From contig NZ_CP108143.1 in the NCBI RefSeq assembly GCF_036206005.1, positions 5,857,501-5,921,500 on the forward strand: DNA of 64,000 nucleotides, in the 5' to 3' direction. The DNA is from Streptomyces sp. NBC_00178. GTDB lineage: Bacteria; Actinomycetota; Actinomycetes; Streptomycetales; Streptomycetaceae. The notes beneath the pieces were generated by a model. It ran no database searches and was not told where the DNA came from. It was given only the letters and a program-made list of their open reading frames with translations. Shown here in pieces: positions 18,176 to 26,145 of this stretch; the first letter of the stretch is position 1; every line of letters begins with the position of its first letter. A program made the translations under genes and the position numbers.

Positions 18176-18226
18176 TGCAGGGTCCCTTCGCCGCCGTGTG
18201 CAGGTCCGGGGCCCACGCTACGGCGC

Positions 18227-19207
18227 TTACGGGGCGGAGGGGTCCTGCGGGGCCGTCGTGGGCTCCTGAGGTGTCGTGCGGCGCCGCGGCAGCCGTCCCC
18301 GCACGAGCCGCCACAGCACCAGCAGGACCACCGCCGCGGCGAGGAAGGGAGCCGCGGCGCCGATCGCCACCGCGATCCACCGCAGCATCGTCACGAACGC
18401 GTCCCAGCCGCCCGCCAGCGCGTCCAGGAACCCGGTGTCCTCGTCCTCAGGGTCCGTGGCGTCGTCGTAGGGCTCGTCGAGCTCCAGCGTGACGGTTGCC
18501 AGCGACGTGCGGTCCTTGAGCGACGCCTGCTGGGCGAGGAGCGACTCGAGGTCGGCCTGGCGGCTGCTCAGTTCGCCCTCCAGCGCCACGACGTCCGTGA
18601 GCTTCTCCGCCTTGTCCATCAGATCGCGGACCCGCGCGACGCTCGCCCGCTGCGTGGCGATCCTGCTGTCGACGTCGACGACCTGACCGGTGACGTCCTT
18701 CGCGTTCGACGTGCGTGACCGCAGCTTCCCGGAGCCCGCCAGCCGGCTCAGCACCTCGTCGTACCGGTCCTGCGGCACCCGCAGGACCAGGTGCGAGGTG
18801 TCGTACATGTCGTCGATCCGTTCCGTGGTCTCCTCCGCGACGAGGCCACCGGCCCCCTCTGCCACGGCCCGGGCCGCCGCGACCGCCTTCGGTACGCTCT
18901 TCACCTCGATGGAGAGCGTGGCCGTGCGGATGACGTGCTGGGCCACCGCGCGTCCCGGCTTCGGCGCGGAGGGTGTGCCGGCGGCGGGCTTCCCCCCGGC
19001 GTCCGCGCCGGCGCCCTCCGCCCGTGGTGCGGCCGCCCCCTGGTCGGACGCGGCCTTCAGCGACTCCCCGCCGCCGGACGAGGAACACCCGGCGGTGGCC
19101 AGGACGACGGCGAGCAGTCCGGCGGCGGCCAGCGCGTGCGGGCGGCGCCGCGCGGCGCGGATGGTGCTGACGGGTGGATGACTGTCCGTGTGACGGTCGA
19201 TGTGCAT
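18227..19207 (-). CDS. DUF4349 lipoprotein with coiled coil and C-terminal membrane helix
   Basis: 326 residues from the ATG at 19207, preceded by GGGGGGAC. It has an N-terminal lipoprotein signal (AAAGLLAVVLATAGC) and an Ala/Gly/Pro-rich linker. The DUF4349 core follows (RTATLSIEVKSVPKAVAAA, TSHLVLRVPQDRYDEVLSRL, TGQVVDVDSRIATQRASVAR). A coiled coil (LMDKAEKLTDVVALEGELSSRQADLE, given here as continuous heptad-like sequence around residues 195-225) precedes one C-terminal transmembrane helix (AVAIGAAAPFLAAAVVLLVL) and a basic cytosolic tail. Function is unknown; members may bind or tether envelope components. It diverges from hemY across 126 bp. Confidence 0.87.
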   Translation of the reverse strand: MHIDRHTDSHPPVSTIRAARRRPHALAAAGLLAVVLATAGCSSSGGGESLKAASDQGAAAPRAEGAGADAGGKPAAGTPSAPKPGRAVAQHVIRTATLSIEVKSVPKAVAAARAVAEGAGGLVAEETTERIDDMYDTSHLVLRVPQDRYDEVLSRLAGSGKLRSRTSNAKDVTGQVVDVDSRIATQRASVARVRDLMDKAEKLTDVVALEGELSSRQADLESLLAQQASLKDRTSLATVTLELDEPYDDATDPEDEDTGFLDALAGGWDAFVTMLRWIAVAIGAAAPFLAAAVVLLVLWRLVRGRLPRRRTTPQEPTTAPQDPSAP

Positions 19208-19333
19208 GACGTGTCCCCCCAGGGCCGTTGCAGTTGGTGCCGGTTCGACGTGACGTCCCAGGTCCGGGTTTCCTTCCGGTGGTTTCGAAGCGGTCACGTT
19301 CGGGACTCGGAAGAGGTTTGAGAGAGTGGACCC

Positions 19334-20809
19334 ATGCAGCGTTCTCTTCAGCGCGACACCACGCGTACGGGCCACGCCGTCGTCATCGGCGGCGGCATCG
19401 CCGGACTCGCCGCCGCCCACCGGCTGCTGGACTCCGGTCTCCGGGTCACCCTGCTGGAGGCGACCGCACGGGTCGGCGGCAAGCTGATGACCGGGGAGAT
19501 CGCGGACACCCGGGTCGACCTCGGGGCGGAGTCGATGCTCGCCCGCCGCCCGGAGGCGGTCGGACTCGCCGTCGCGGCCGGACTCGGTGACCGCCTCCAG
19601 CCCCCCGCCACCGCCACCGCGTCGGTCTGGACCCGGGGGGCGCTGCGCCCGATGCCCAAGGGGCACGTCATGGGCGTCCCCGGTGACCCCGCCGCGCTCG
19701 GTGAACTGCTCTCGCCCGAAGGGATCGCCAGGATCGCCGAGGAGCGCGAGCTCACGCCGACGGCCGTCGGGGACGACGTCGCGGTCGGCTCGTACGTGGC
19801 CGACCGGCTCGGCCGGGAGGTCGTGGACCGGCTCGTCGAGCCGCTGCTGGGAGGGGTCTACGCGGGCGACGCCTACCGGATCTCGATGCGCGCGGCCGTG
19901 CCGCAGCTCTTCGAGGCCGTGAAGGAGGGCGGGCCGCTCCTCGACGGCGTGCGGCGCATCCAGGATCGCGCCGCCGCCCGGCAGCAGACCGGCCCCGTCT
20001 TCCAGGGCATCGCGGGAGGCGTCGGCACCCTGCCGGGCGCCGTCGCGGACGCCGTGCGGGCGGGGGGCGCGGAGATCCTCATGGACACCCCGGTGCTCGG
20101 CCTGACCCGGACCGCGGACGGGTGGGACGTGCGCACGGACAGCGGGGTGATCGCCGCCGACGCCGTCGTCCTGGCCACCCCCGCCTGGTCCGCCTCCACC
20201 CTGCTCGCCGCCGAGTGCCCGGCCGCCTCCGTCGAGCTGGCCGCGGTCGAGTACGCCTCGATGGCCCTGGTCACCCTGGCATACCGGCGCTCCGACGTCG
20301 CCGGGACCGAGGCGCTGCACGGGCGCTCGGGATTCCTCGTGCCGCCGGTCGACGGGCGCACGATCAAGGCCGCGACCTTCTCCAGCCAGAAGTGGCAGTG
20401 GGTCGCGGACTCCGCGCCCGGCCTCTTCGTGCTGCGCACGTCGGTGGGCCGTTACGGCGAGGAGGAGCACCTGCACCGTGAGGACTCCGAACTCGTCGGC
20501 CTGTCCCTGAACGATCTCGCCACGGCGACGGGGTTGTCGGCACGGCCCGTCGACACCCGGGTCACACGGTGGATCGGGGGACTGCCCCAGTACCCGGTGG
20601 GCCACCTGACCCGGGTCGCCCGCATCCGCGACGAGGTCGCGAAACTCCCCGGACTGCGGGTGTGCGGAGCGGCGTACGACGGCGTCGGCATCCCGGCCTG
20701 CGTCGCCGGTGGGCAGCGCGCGGCGGACGAGATCGCGGCGGACTTCACGGGAGGGAGCGCCGGGACCCCCACCCGGGTTCAGGGCACGCGGAGCGAGGCG
20801 GGACAATAG
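19334..20809 (+). CDS. hemY: Coproporphyrinogen III / protoporphyrinogen oxidase (FAD)
   Basis: 491 residues. The dinucleotide fold is HAVVIGGGIAGLAAAHRLL followed by LLEATARVGGKLMTGEI; the C-terminal FAD contact lies in CGAAYDGVGIPACVAGGQRAADEI. The closeness to hemQ argues that, as in other Actinobacteria and Firmicutes, it oxidises coproporphyrinogen III to coproporphyrin III in the coproporphyrin-dependent heme pathway. The ATG at 19334 has AGTGGA upstream. hemQ begins 4 bp after its stop, so the two are translated together. Confidence 0.92.
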   Translation: MQRSLQRDTTRTGHAVVIGGGIAGLAAAHRLLDSGLRVTLLEATARVGGKLMTGEIADTRVDLGAESMLARRPEAVGLAVAAGLGDRLQPPATATASVWTRGALRPMPKGHVMGVPGDPAALGELLSPEGIARIAEERELTPTAVGDDVAVGSYVADRLGREVVDRLVEPLLGGVYAGDAYRISMRAAVPQLFEAVKEGGPLLDGVRRIQDRAAARQQTGPVFQGIAGGVGTLPGAVADAVRAGGAEILMDTPVLGLTRTADGWDVRTDSGVIAADAVVLATPAWSASTLLAAECPAASVELAAVEYASMALVTLAYRRSDVAGTEALHGRSGFLVPPVDGRTIKAATFSSQKWQWVADSAPGLFVLRTSVGRYGEEEHLHREDSELVGLSLNDLATATGLSARPVDTRVTRWIGGLPQYPVGHLTRVARIRDEVAKLPGLRVCGAAYDGVGIPACVAGGQRAADEIAADFTGGSAGTPTRVQGTRSEAGQ

Positions 20810-20813
20810 CCGT

Positions 20814-21527
20814 ATGAGTGCGCCAGAGAAGCTTCCGAACGCGGGTAAGAAGGCCAAGGACCTCAACGAGGTCATCCGCTACACCCTGTGGTCCGTCTTC
20901 AGGCTGAAGGACGTCCTTCCCGTCGACCGCGCCGGTTACGCCGACGAGGTCCAGGAACTGTTCGACCAGCTCGCGGCCAAGGACATCACGGTCCGGGGCA
21001 CCTACGACGTGTCCGGTCTGCGGGCCGACGCCGACCTGATGATCTGGTGGCACGCCGAGACCTCGGACGAACTCCAGGAGGCCTACAACCTCTTCCGGCG
21101 CACGAAGCTCGGCCGCTCCCTGGAGCCGGTCTGGTCGAACATGGCGCTGCACCGCCCCGCCGAGTTCAACAAGTCGCACGTGCCCGCCTTCCTGGCGGAC
21201 GAGACCCCGCGCGACTACATCAGCGTGTACCCCTTCGTGCGCAGCTACGACTGGTACCTGCTGCCCGACGAGGACCGCCGCCGGATGCTCGCGGACCACG
21301 GCAAGATGGCCCGTGGCTACCCGGACGTGCGCGCCAACACGGTCGCCTCGTTCTCCCTGGGCGACTACGAGTGGGTCCTCGCCTTCGAGGCGGACGAGCT
21401 GTACCGCATCGTCGACCTCATGCGTCACCTGCGGGCCTCGGAGGCGCGGCTGCACGTCCGCGAGGAGGTCCCGTTCTACACGGGGCGCAGGAAGTCCGTC
21501 GCAGAATTGGTGACCGGGCTCGCATAG
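20814..21527 (+). CDS. hemQ: Coproheme decarboxylase (chlorite dismutase-like)
   Basis: 237 residues, the usual size. It has the HemQ/chlorite-dismutase fold pattern: IRYTLWSVFRLKD at the start, DLMIWWHAETSDELQ, YISVYPFVRSYDWYLLPDEDRR (the Tyr of YPF corresponds to the catalytic Tyr of coproheme decarboxylases) and MLADHGKMARGYPDV (His region of the proximal heme ligand), then GDYEWVLAFEAD. It decarboxylates coproheme to heme b with peroxide, the final step of the pathway with hemY. The ATG at 20814 was chosen because the upstream in-frame part lies in hemY. Followed by a very large palindrome. Confidence 0.93.
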   Translation: MSAPEKLPNAGKKAKDLNEVIRYTLWSVFRLKDVLPVDRAGYADEVQELFDQLAAKDITVRGTYDVSGLRADADLMIWWHAETSDELQEAYNLFRRTKLGRSLEPVWSNMALHRPAEFNKSHVPAFLADETPRDYISVYPFVRSYDWYLLPDEDRRRMLADHGKMARGYPDVRANTVASFSLGDYEWVLAFEADELYRIVDLMRHLRASEARLHVREEVPFYTGRRKSVAELVTGLA

Positions 21528-21735
21528 CCAGCGTTTCCGGCCACCCCGACCCGGAAGATCAGTTGGCGGGCAACGGCGCGTGTGACGCCGCCCGTCGTTC
21601 CAGCGACACCGGGTCCGGTACCGGGTACACACCGGCCGAAGGCCGGCGAACCGTCGTGGCCCGCGGGGGAGTGAGCCATACCTCCCCGCAGGCCACCGCT
21701 TCTCGCCGGGTCCGGCCGGTGTGTCCCGGACCGCA

Positions 21736-21805
21736 TACGTGAATACGGCATGACGCAGGGCCGTCCCCGGCCGGGGACGGCCCTGCGTCATGCCGTATTC
21801 ACGTA
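21736..21805. terminator. 70-bp perfect palindrome between convergent genes
   Basis: 35 bases starting TACGTGAATACGGCATGACG are followed without a loop by their exact reverse complement. It lies between the 3' ends of hemQ and the tail-less TIGR04222-type gene, as expected for a two-way terminator, but is more than twice the usual stem length and lacks a T-tract. The rest of 21528-21822 shows no gene. Confidence 0.8.
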
Positions 21806-21822
21806 CCGGGCCCGCGTGCCCG

Positions 21823-22581
21823 TCAGCTCAGCAGGGCCGCCCGCAACTGCGGGTCCTCGACCGCGCCCACACCCCGCACGGCCACCGCGGCGAGCAGATC
21901 GCGGTCCACGCCGTGCGCCGGCGCCGGCAGCGAGTCCAGCCACTGCTGGCCCGTCGGGGAGGCCCAAGGGCTGTACGGGTGGTTCTCCACCCGTGCGATG
22001 GCCAGGCACCCCAGGGTCAGCACGAGCGGCAGCGCGAACCACGCCGCCACCGGGCCCGCGTGGGACTCCTCCTGACCGGGAATCAGCAGGGCGGCGGCGG
22101 CCAGCGCCACCACGAGCACGGCTGCGCCGCGGACGGCCCGCACCGCGGATTCGAGGTCGGTCCGGGTGCCGTGCGGGACGGCGAGCCCCGCCACGACGAG
22201 CCGGTCGGCGAGGGCGCGTACGGCGTCGGCCGCCGCGGCGGCCGCCCTGATCGGCGCTATGCGGGACTGCCCGTCCGGCCCGATCGCACGGATCACGGTG
22301 CGCTCGACCTCGTCCCGCCCCTCCGGGTCGACGACCGTCGCCCAGCCGGTGTGGGCGAGCAGCAGCCGCCGCCGCAGGTGCATGGAGACCAGGGCCAGTT
22401 CGGCGACCCTGCGAGGTCCGCCCGCCAGGAACGCCGTCTCGTACAGGTTGAGTTCGGGGTGCACGCCCTCCCGCGTGGCGGGCGACGGCGGCTGGGCCGT
22501 GCTCGCGGTGATGAGGCACAGCCGGATGCAGGAGACGCCGGCGGCGCCCCATGCGACGAGAAGAAGTACGACCCAGAGCAT
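21823..22581 (-). CDS. TIGR04222-type membrane protein without Cys-rich tail
   Basis: 252 residues: an N-terminal membrane helix (MLWVVLLLVAWGAAGVSC), a cytosolic domain of about 120 residues (ELNLYETAFLAGGPRRVAELAL, RDEVERTVIRAI), two more hydrophobic segments (AVLVVALAAAALLIPG; AAWFALPLVLTLGCLAIA) and a short polar end. The ETAFLAGGP.RV..AL..MH block is shared with the larger neighbour upstream on the same strand, so they are paralogues. This copy lacks the Gly/Cys tail. It may be a partner or regulator of the tailed protein; function unknown. The start codon follows a 186-bp gap, so it may have its own promoter. Confidence 0.75.
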   Translation of the reverse strand: MLWVVLLLVAWGAAGVSCIRLCLITASTAQPPSPATREGVHPELNLYETAFLAGGPRRVAELALVSMHLRRRLLLAHTGWATVVDPEGRDEVERTVIRAIGPDGQSRIAPIRAAAAAADAVRALADRLVVAGLAVPHGTRTDLESAVRAVRGAAVLVVALAAAALLIPGQEESHAGPVAAWFALPLVLTLGCLAIARVENHPYSPWASPTGQQWLDSLPAPAHGVDRDLLAAVAVRGVGAVEDPQLRAALLS

Positions 22582-22767
22582 GGCCGAGTTCTACGCGAAA
22601 TCTACAGGGAAGCGCCATAGGTTGTTCACGATTTGGACGAAAAACGGGCACAGGTGGTCATCGGTGGCTGAAACCTGACGGAGGCATATCCGCGCGGCCC
22701 GGCCCGCGGCGGCGACACGGGCCGCCGCCCGGACCCCCGCCCGGCGTGCGTCAGGTCCCCGCGCGCG

Positions 22768-23799
22768 TCAGGAGCCGCCTCCGCCGCAGCTGGACCCGCC
22801 ACCGCCACAGCTCGACCCGCTGCTGCAACTGGACCCGCCCCCGCAACTGGACCCGCCGCCCCCGCAGCTCGACCCCGAACTGCACGTGGAGCCCGTCCCC
22901 GAGTCCCCGCCTCCACCGGAGGAGCCCCCGCATCCGCCCCCGGGACCCGCACTCGCACACCACACCACGGGCACGAACGCCGTCGCGGCGGCGGGCGACG
23001 CGGAGGCCGACGACAGCGACGAGGTGCGCCCGGAAGAGCGTTGCCGGGCGGCGGCCGTCAACTGCCCCTGGAGCTCCGGGTCGGGGAGTGCGCCCAGGCC
23101 CCTCGTGGCCACCAGATGGGCCGGATCCGTCACATGGGCGTTGGCCGTCCGGTAGCTGTCGGCGGCCCGGCGCCCCGCCTTCGTGAGCCGCGACTTGGCC
23201 GCCGCCGCGGTGGACAGGCCGACCACGGCACCCGTCAGCAGCGCGGGCAGCACCTTCATGACGAAGGGGAAGGGGATGTCCCCGAACCCGTCGTGCAGGG
23301 CGTACTGCGCGACGGTCAGGGCGATGCCGAGCGGGAAGCCCACGACGCATCCGATGCCCAGGGCGAGCGCCCAGCCCCGGCGGGTCCGGCTCTCGCCCGG
23401 AGGGATGAGCAGGCCCCGCGCCGCCAGCCCGTCACCGATCTCCTGCACCGCGGGGTGCCGCATCACGGCCTCGCGCAGGGAGTGCAGGGCGCCGCTGGGC
23501 GCGGCGGCCAGCTCCTGGAGCACGGCGCGCTCCACCGGGTCACGGGCCTCGTTCCGCCGGAGCGTGACGATGCCCGGGCCGCCGACGGCCAGCCGCCCGT
23601 CGGCGTGCATGCGGGTGAGCGCCGTGTCCACCACCCTGGCGGGGCCACCGCTGAGGAACGCCACCTCGGACAGGTCGTGGACGTATGCGGCGCCGTCGCC
23701 GCCGCGCATGCCGGCGCGGCGTGTCGTCGCGATCAGGAGCACCGAGGCGACGGCGACGGTGAGGGTCAGCAGGAGAGCGAGCGTGTTCACGGCGGTCAC
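22768..23799 (-). CDS. TIGR04222-type membrane protein with Gly/Ser/Cys-rich C-terminal tail
   Basis: 343 residues from the GTG at 23799, which overlaps the upstream DUF692 gene's stop by 4 bp (GTGA). Residues 4-23 form a membrane helix; then comes the conserved SEVAFLSGGPARVVDTAL / ARDPVERAVLQEL domain and two further membrane helices (~165-190 and ~205-225). The last 64 residues (22771-22962) are almost only Gly, Ser and Cys, with eight cysteines, six of them in SC or SSC units 5-6 residues apart. Such tails are typical of this family. The coupling to a DUF692/MNIO enzyme suggests that the cysteines are modified after translation (inference). No protease-site motif is obvious before the tail. 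Confidence 0.85.
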   Translation of the reverse strand: MTAVNTLALLLTLTVAVASVLLIATTRRAGMRGGDGAAYVHDLSEVAFLSGGPARVVDTALTRMHADGRLAVGGPGIVTLRRNEARDPVERAVLQELAAAPSGALHSLREAVMRHPAVQEIGDGLAARGLLIPPGESRTRRGWALALGIGCVVGFPLGIALTVAQYALHDGFGDIPFPFVMKVLPALLTGAVVGLSTAAAAKSRLTKAGRRAADSYRTANAHVTDPAHLVATRGLGALPDPELQGQLTAAARQRSSGRTSSLSSASASPAAATAFVPVVWCASAGPGGGCGGSSGGGGDSGTGSTCSSGSSCGGGGSSCGGGSSCSSGSSCGGGGSSCGGGGS

Positions 23800-25088
23800 C
23801 TTCCGAGAAGAGCGGTACGGGCGGCGTGGACCAGCCGGGCCGCGCGGCGGGGCGGGCGGGGGGCGGCGCGCCCCTCCCACCAGCGCGTCAGCCGCCGGCG
23901 GGCGGCCTCGTCCGCCGGGTGGCCCGCGACGAGCAGCTGTTCGGCGAACCCGAGGGCGTCCCGGCGGTAGCCGGCCGACATCGGCCGGTTGCGGGCGTAC
24001 GCGAGGAACGCCCGCCGGTAGCCGTCACCGAGGATCTCCGGCAGTTCCGGGGCGACCTTCGCGACGACGTCGGCCCGCTTCGCGGCCAGGGCCCTGCTCT
24101 GCACCGCGAGGCGCCCGTGGTCGAAGCCGTCCGGCACCGGTGTGCCGGCCACCAGGGACGAGAGCAGCGCGGTCTGCGCCACGGCGGTACGGTCCCGGGC
24201 CCCGGCCGCCGGTGCGGCCGGCCCGGCCACCCGGGCGGGCCGCCGCCGGACGCGGCGGGGCTCCGAAGCCGCCGCGGCCAGCGTCTCCCGGATCGCCGCC
24301 AGTTCGGCCGCCAGCTCCGGGCCCGGCGGGAAGTCGTCGTCGCGCTCCAGCAGTACACCCGGCGGGTCGACGCGGGAGCGGAGTTCGCCCAGCACGTCCA
24401 GGACCGGCCGCGTCACGGGATGGGCGTGGGTGTCGTGCCAGACGCCGTCCTTCTCGACGCCGCCCGCCACATGGACGTACGCGATGGCCTCCACCGGCAG
24501 TTCGTCGAGAGCCCGCGCCGGGTCCTCGCCGCGGTTGACGTGGTTGGTGTGCAGGTTGGCGACGTCGATCAGGAGCCGGACGCCGGTGCGCTCGACCAGC
24601 TCCGCGAGGAACTGCCCCTCGGTCAGCTGCTCGCCGGGCCAGGAGACCAGTGCGGCGATGTTCTCCAGGGCCAGCGGGACGGGCAGGGAGTCCTGCGCGA
24701 TCCGCACGTTCTCGCACAGCACCTCCAGCGCGTCCCAGGTCCGGGCCACGGGCAGCAGGTGACCCGCCTCCAGCACCGGTGACGCGGTCACCGTCCCCCC
24801 GGCCCGCACGAACGCGATGTGCTCGGTCACCAGCGGCGTCCCCAGCAGCTCGGCCTTCGCGGCCAGCGCGGCGAGCCGGCCGGGGTCCGGGCGGTCGGCA
24901 CCGCCCAGACCCAGCGACACCCCGTGCGGGACGACCGTCACTCCGCGCTCGCGCAGGCGCACGAGCGAGGGCGGGAGATGGTCCGCGCAGATGTTCTCCG
25001 CGACCGCCTCGACCCAGTCGATCCCCGGCAGCGCCTCGACCGTCTCCGCGATCTCGGGCCGCCAGCCGATCCCCGTTCCCAGCTCCAT
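23796..25088 (-). CDS. DUF692 / MNIO multinuclear non-heme iron oxidase with fused C-terminal domain
   Basis: 430 residues. The first ~275 form the TIM-barrel MNIO domain. All metal-ligand positions known from MbnB-type enzymes can be aligned by eye: H55 (PHGVSLG), H90 (TEHIAF), E142 (LENIAAL), D175 and N178 (IDVANLH), H206 (VHVAGG), D219 and H221 (HDTHAHPV) and E249 (LLERDDDF). Characterised members oxidise cysteines of ribosomal peptides to oxazolone/thioamide, thiooxazole or related groups. After an Arg/Pro/Ala linker comes a helical domain (~300-415; SLVAGTPVPDG, ALAAKRADVVAKVAPELPEIL, FAEQLLVAGHP) that resembles partner proteins (MbnC/DUF2063-like) normally encoded separately. It is coupled to the Cys-tailed membrane protein, its likely substrate. 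Confidence 0.88.
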   Translation of the reverse strand: MELGTGIGWRPEIAETVEALPGIDWVEAVAENICADHLPPSLVRLRERGVTVVPHGVSLGLGGADRPDPGRLAALAAKAELLGTPLVTEHIAFVRAGGTVTASPVLEAGHLLPVARTWDALEVLCENVRIAQDSLPVPLALENIAALVSWPGEQLTEGQFLAELVERTGVRLLIDVANLHTNHVNRGEDPARALDELPVEAIAYVHVAGGVEKDGVWHDTHAHPVTRPVLDVLGELRSRVDPPGVLLERDDDFPPGPELAAELAAIRETLAAAASEPRRVRRRPARVAGPAAPAAGARDRTAVAQTALLSSLVAGTPVPDGFDHGRLAVQSRALAAKRADVVAKVAPELPEILGDGYRRAFLAYARNRPMSAGYRRDALGFAEQLLVAGHPADEAARRRLTRWWEGRAAPRPPRRAARLVHAARTALLGR

Positions 25089-25218
25089 GGTGTTCCCTCC
25101 CCGTTCCGTGCAGGGGTGATGGCCCCGCGGGGAGCCCGCGAACCCGAAAGGAGGGACGTTCAGAGGTGGATTTGAGGTTTCCGGACGCAGCCCCCCGCCA
25201 CGCCCGACGGGGGCCGGA

Positions 25219-25974
25219 TCACGGCTGCGGCAGCGGCGCCATGGTGGGCGGCACCGGGCGCGAGGTGAACGACTGGTCGCCGCTCGGGGTCACGGGGACC
25301 GGGACCTGCGGCACGCCACCGCCCGTGGACAGGGGCGGCCCCGACGGGCTGGACGTCGCGCCCGCGGCGGCGTCACGCGCCAGGCCGTCGAAGTCGACGA
25401 AACCGGTGCGCTCCAGCATGGTGATGTGGTCGAGCACCGTCTGGTTGGCGTCCGAGGCCAGCTGCCGGATCAGCGAGTTGCGTGTCGTGTGCCTGACCTG
25501 GGCGATCAGGGCGAACACCTTGCCGTGCGCGGCCCGCAGGAGATTCGCGAACTTCTGCTCGTACTCCTGTCCGCTCGCCGCCGTGAGCTCGTCGAGCCAG
25601 CCCTGCTGCTGCTCCGACGGCTGGTTCGGCAGCTCCACGCCGAGCTTGGAGGCCACGTCGCGGGCCCGCCGGTCCAGGTCCGTGTGCCCCACCACCAGAT
25701 GGTCCCCGGCCTGCTTCACGCCCTCGCTCGGGGCCCGCTCGATGGCCTGCTGCCCCGCCGGCAGCTCCCACAGCCCGGCGAGGCGCACCTTGACCAGGAA
25801 GTCCCGGTCGGTGGCGGAGAGCGGACCCCACTGGGTGGCGACGCTGGACGCGTTCAGATTGGCCTCGCCCGTGCCCGAACGGTCCGCGTAGGACCAGACG
25901 GGAAAGGCGAGCGCGCCGAGCGTGGCGACCAGCGCGGCGATGATGAGGGCCGTTCCGTTGATGCGTCGCAACAA
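25219..25974 (-). CDS. DUF4142 exported/membrane-anchored helical protein
   Basis: About 251 residues. A single N-terminal hydrophobic segment (NGTALIIAALVATLGALAFPVW) acts as signal or anchor. The extracellular part is the ferritin-like DUF4142 four-helix domain (LSATDRDFLVKVRLAGLWEL, VKQAGDHLVVGHTDLDR, QEYEQKFANLLRAAHGKVF). It ends in a Pro/Ser-rich tail. No ATG is available: the frame is open to a TTG at 26013, but a TTG at 25974 has GGGAG 7 bp upstream and gives a normal signal, so I chose it. It lies directly upstream of the DUF692 gene on the same strand, 130 bp away, so a functional link with that system is possible but unproven. Confidence 0.75.
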   Translation of the reverse strand: MLRRINGTALIIAALVATLGALAFPVWSYADRSGTGEANLNASSVATQWGPLSATDRDFLVKVRLAGLWELPAGQQAIERAPSEGVKQAGDHLVVGHTDLDRRARDVASKLGVELPNQPSEQQQGWLDELTAASGQEYEQKFANLLRAAHGKVFALIAQVRHTTRNSLIRQLASDANQTVLDHITMLERTGFVDFDGLARDAAAGATSSPSGPPLSTGGGVPQVPVPVTPSGDQSFTSRPVPPTMAPLPQP

Positions 25975-26145
25975 GATGTTCTCCCGGGCCGGTACGTGAC
26001 AGCGTCGAATCAACCGCCAACTGAAGCGTCGATCAACCTACTTGGCGGTAATGCCGTTGCGGCAGTACGGGGAGATACGTAGTCGGGCGCACGGATGTTC
26101 AACAGGACCGCGAAAGATCCGGTACGGGCCGGCCCGGCCCGCAGG

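Noticed and set aside
22768..22960. Sequencing artefact as a cause of the Gly/Ser/Cys tail
   Set aside because: The codons vary (TGC/TGT, AGC/AGT/TCC/TCG, GGC/GGA/GGG/GGT), the frame is kept and ends in a normal stop, and such tails recur in this family.
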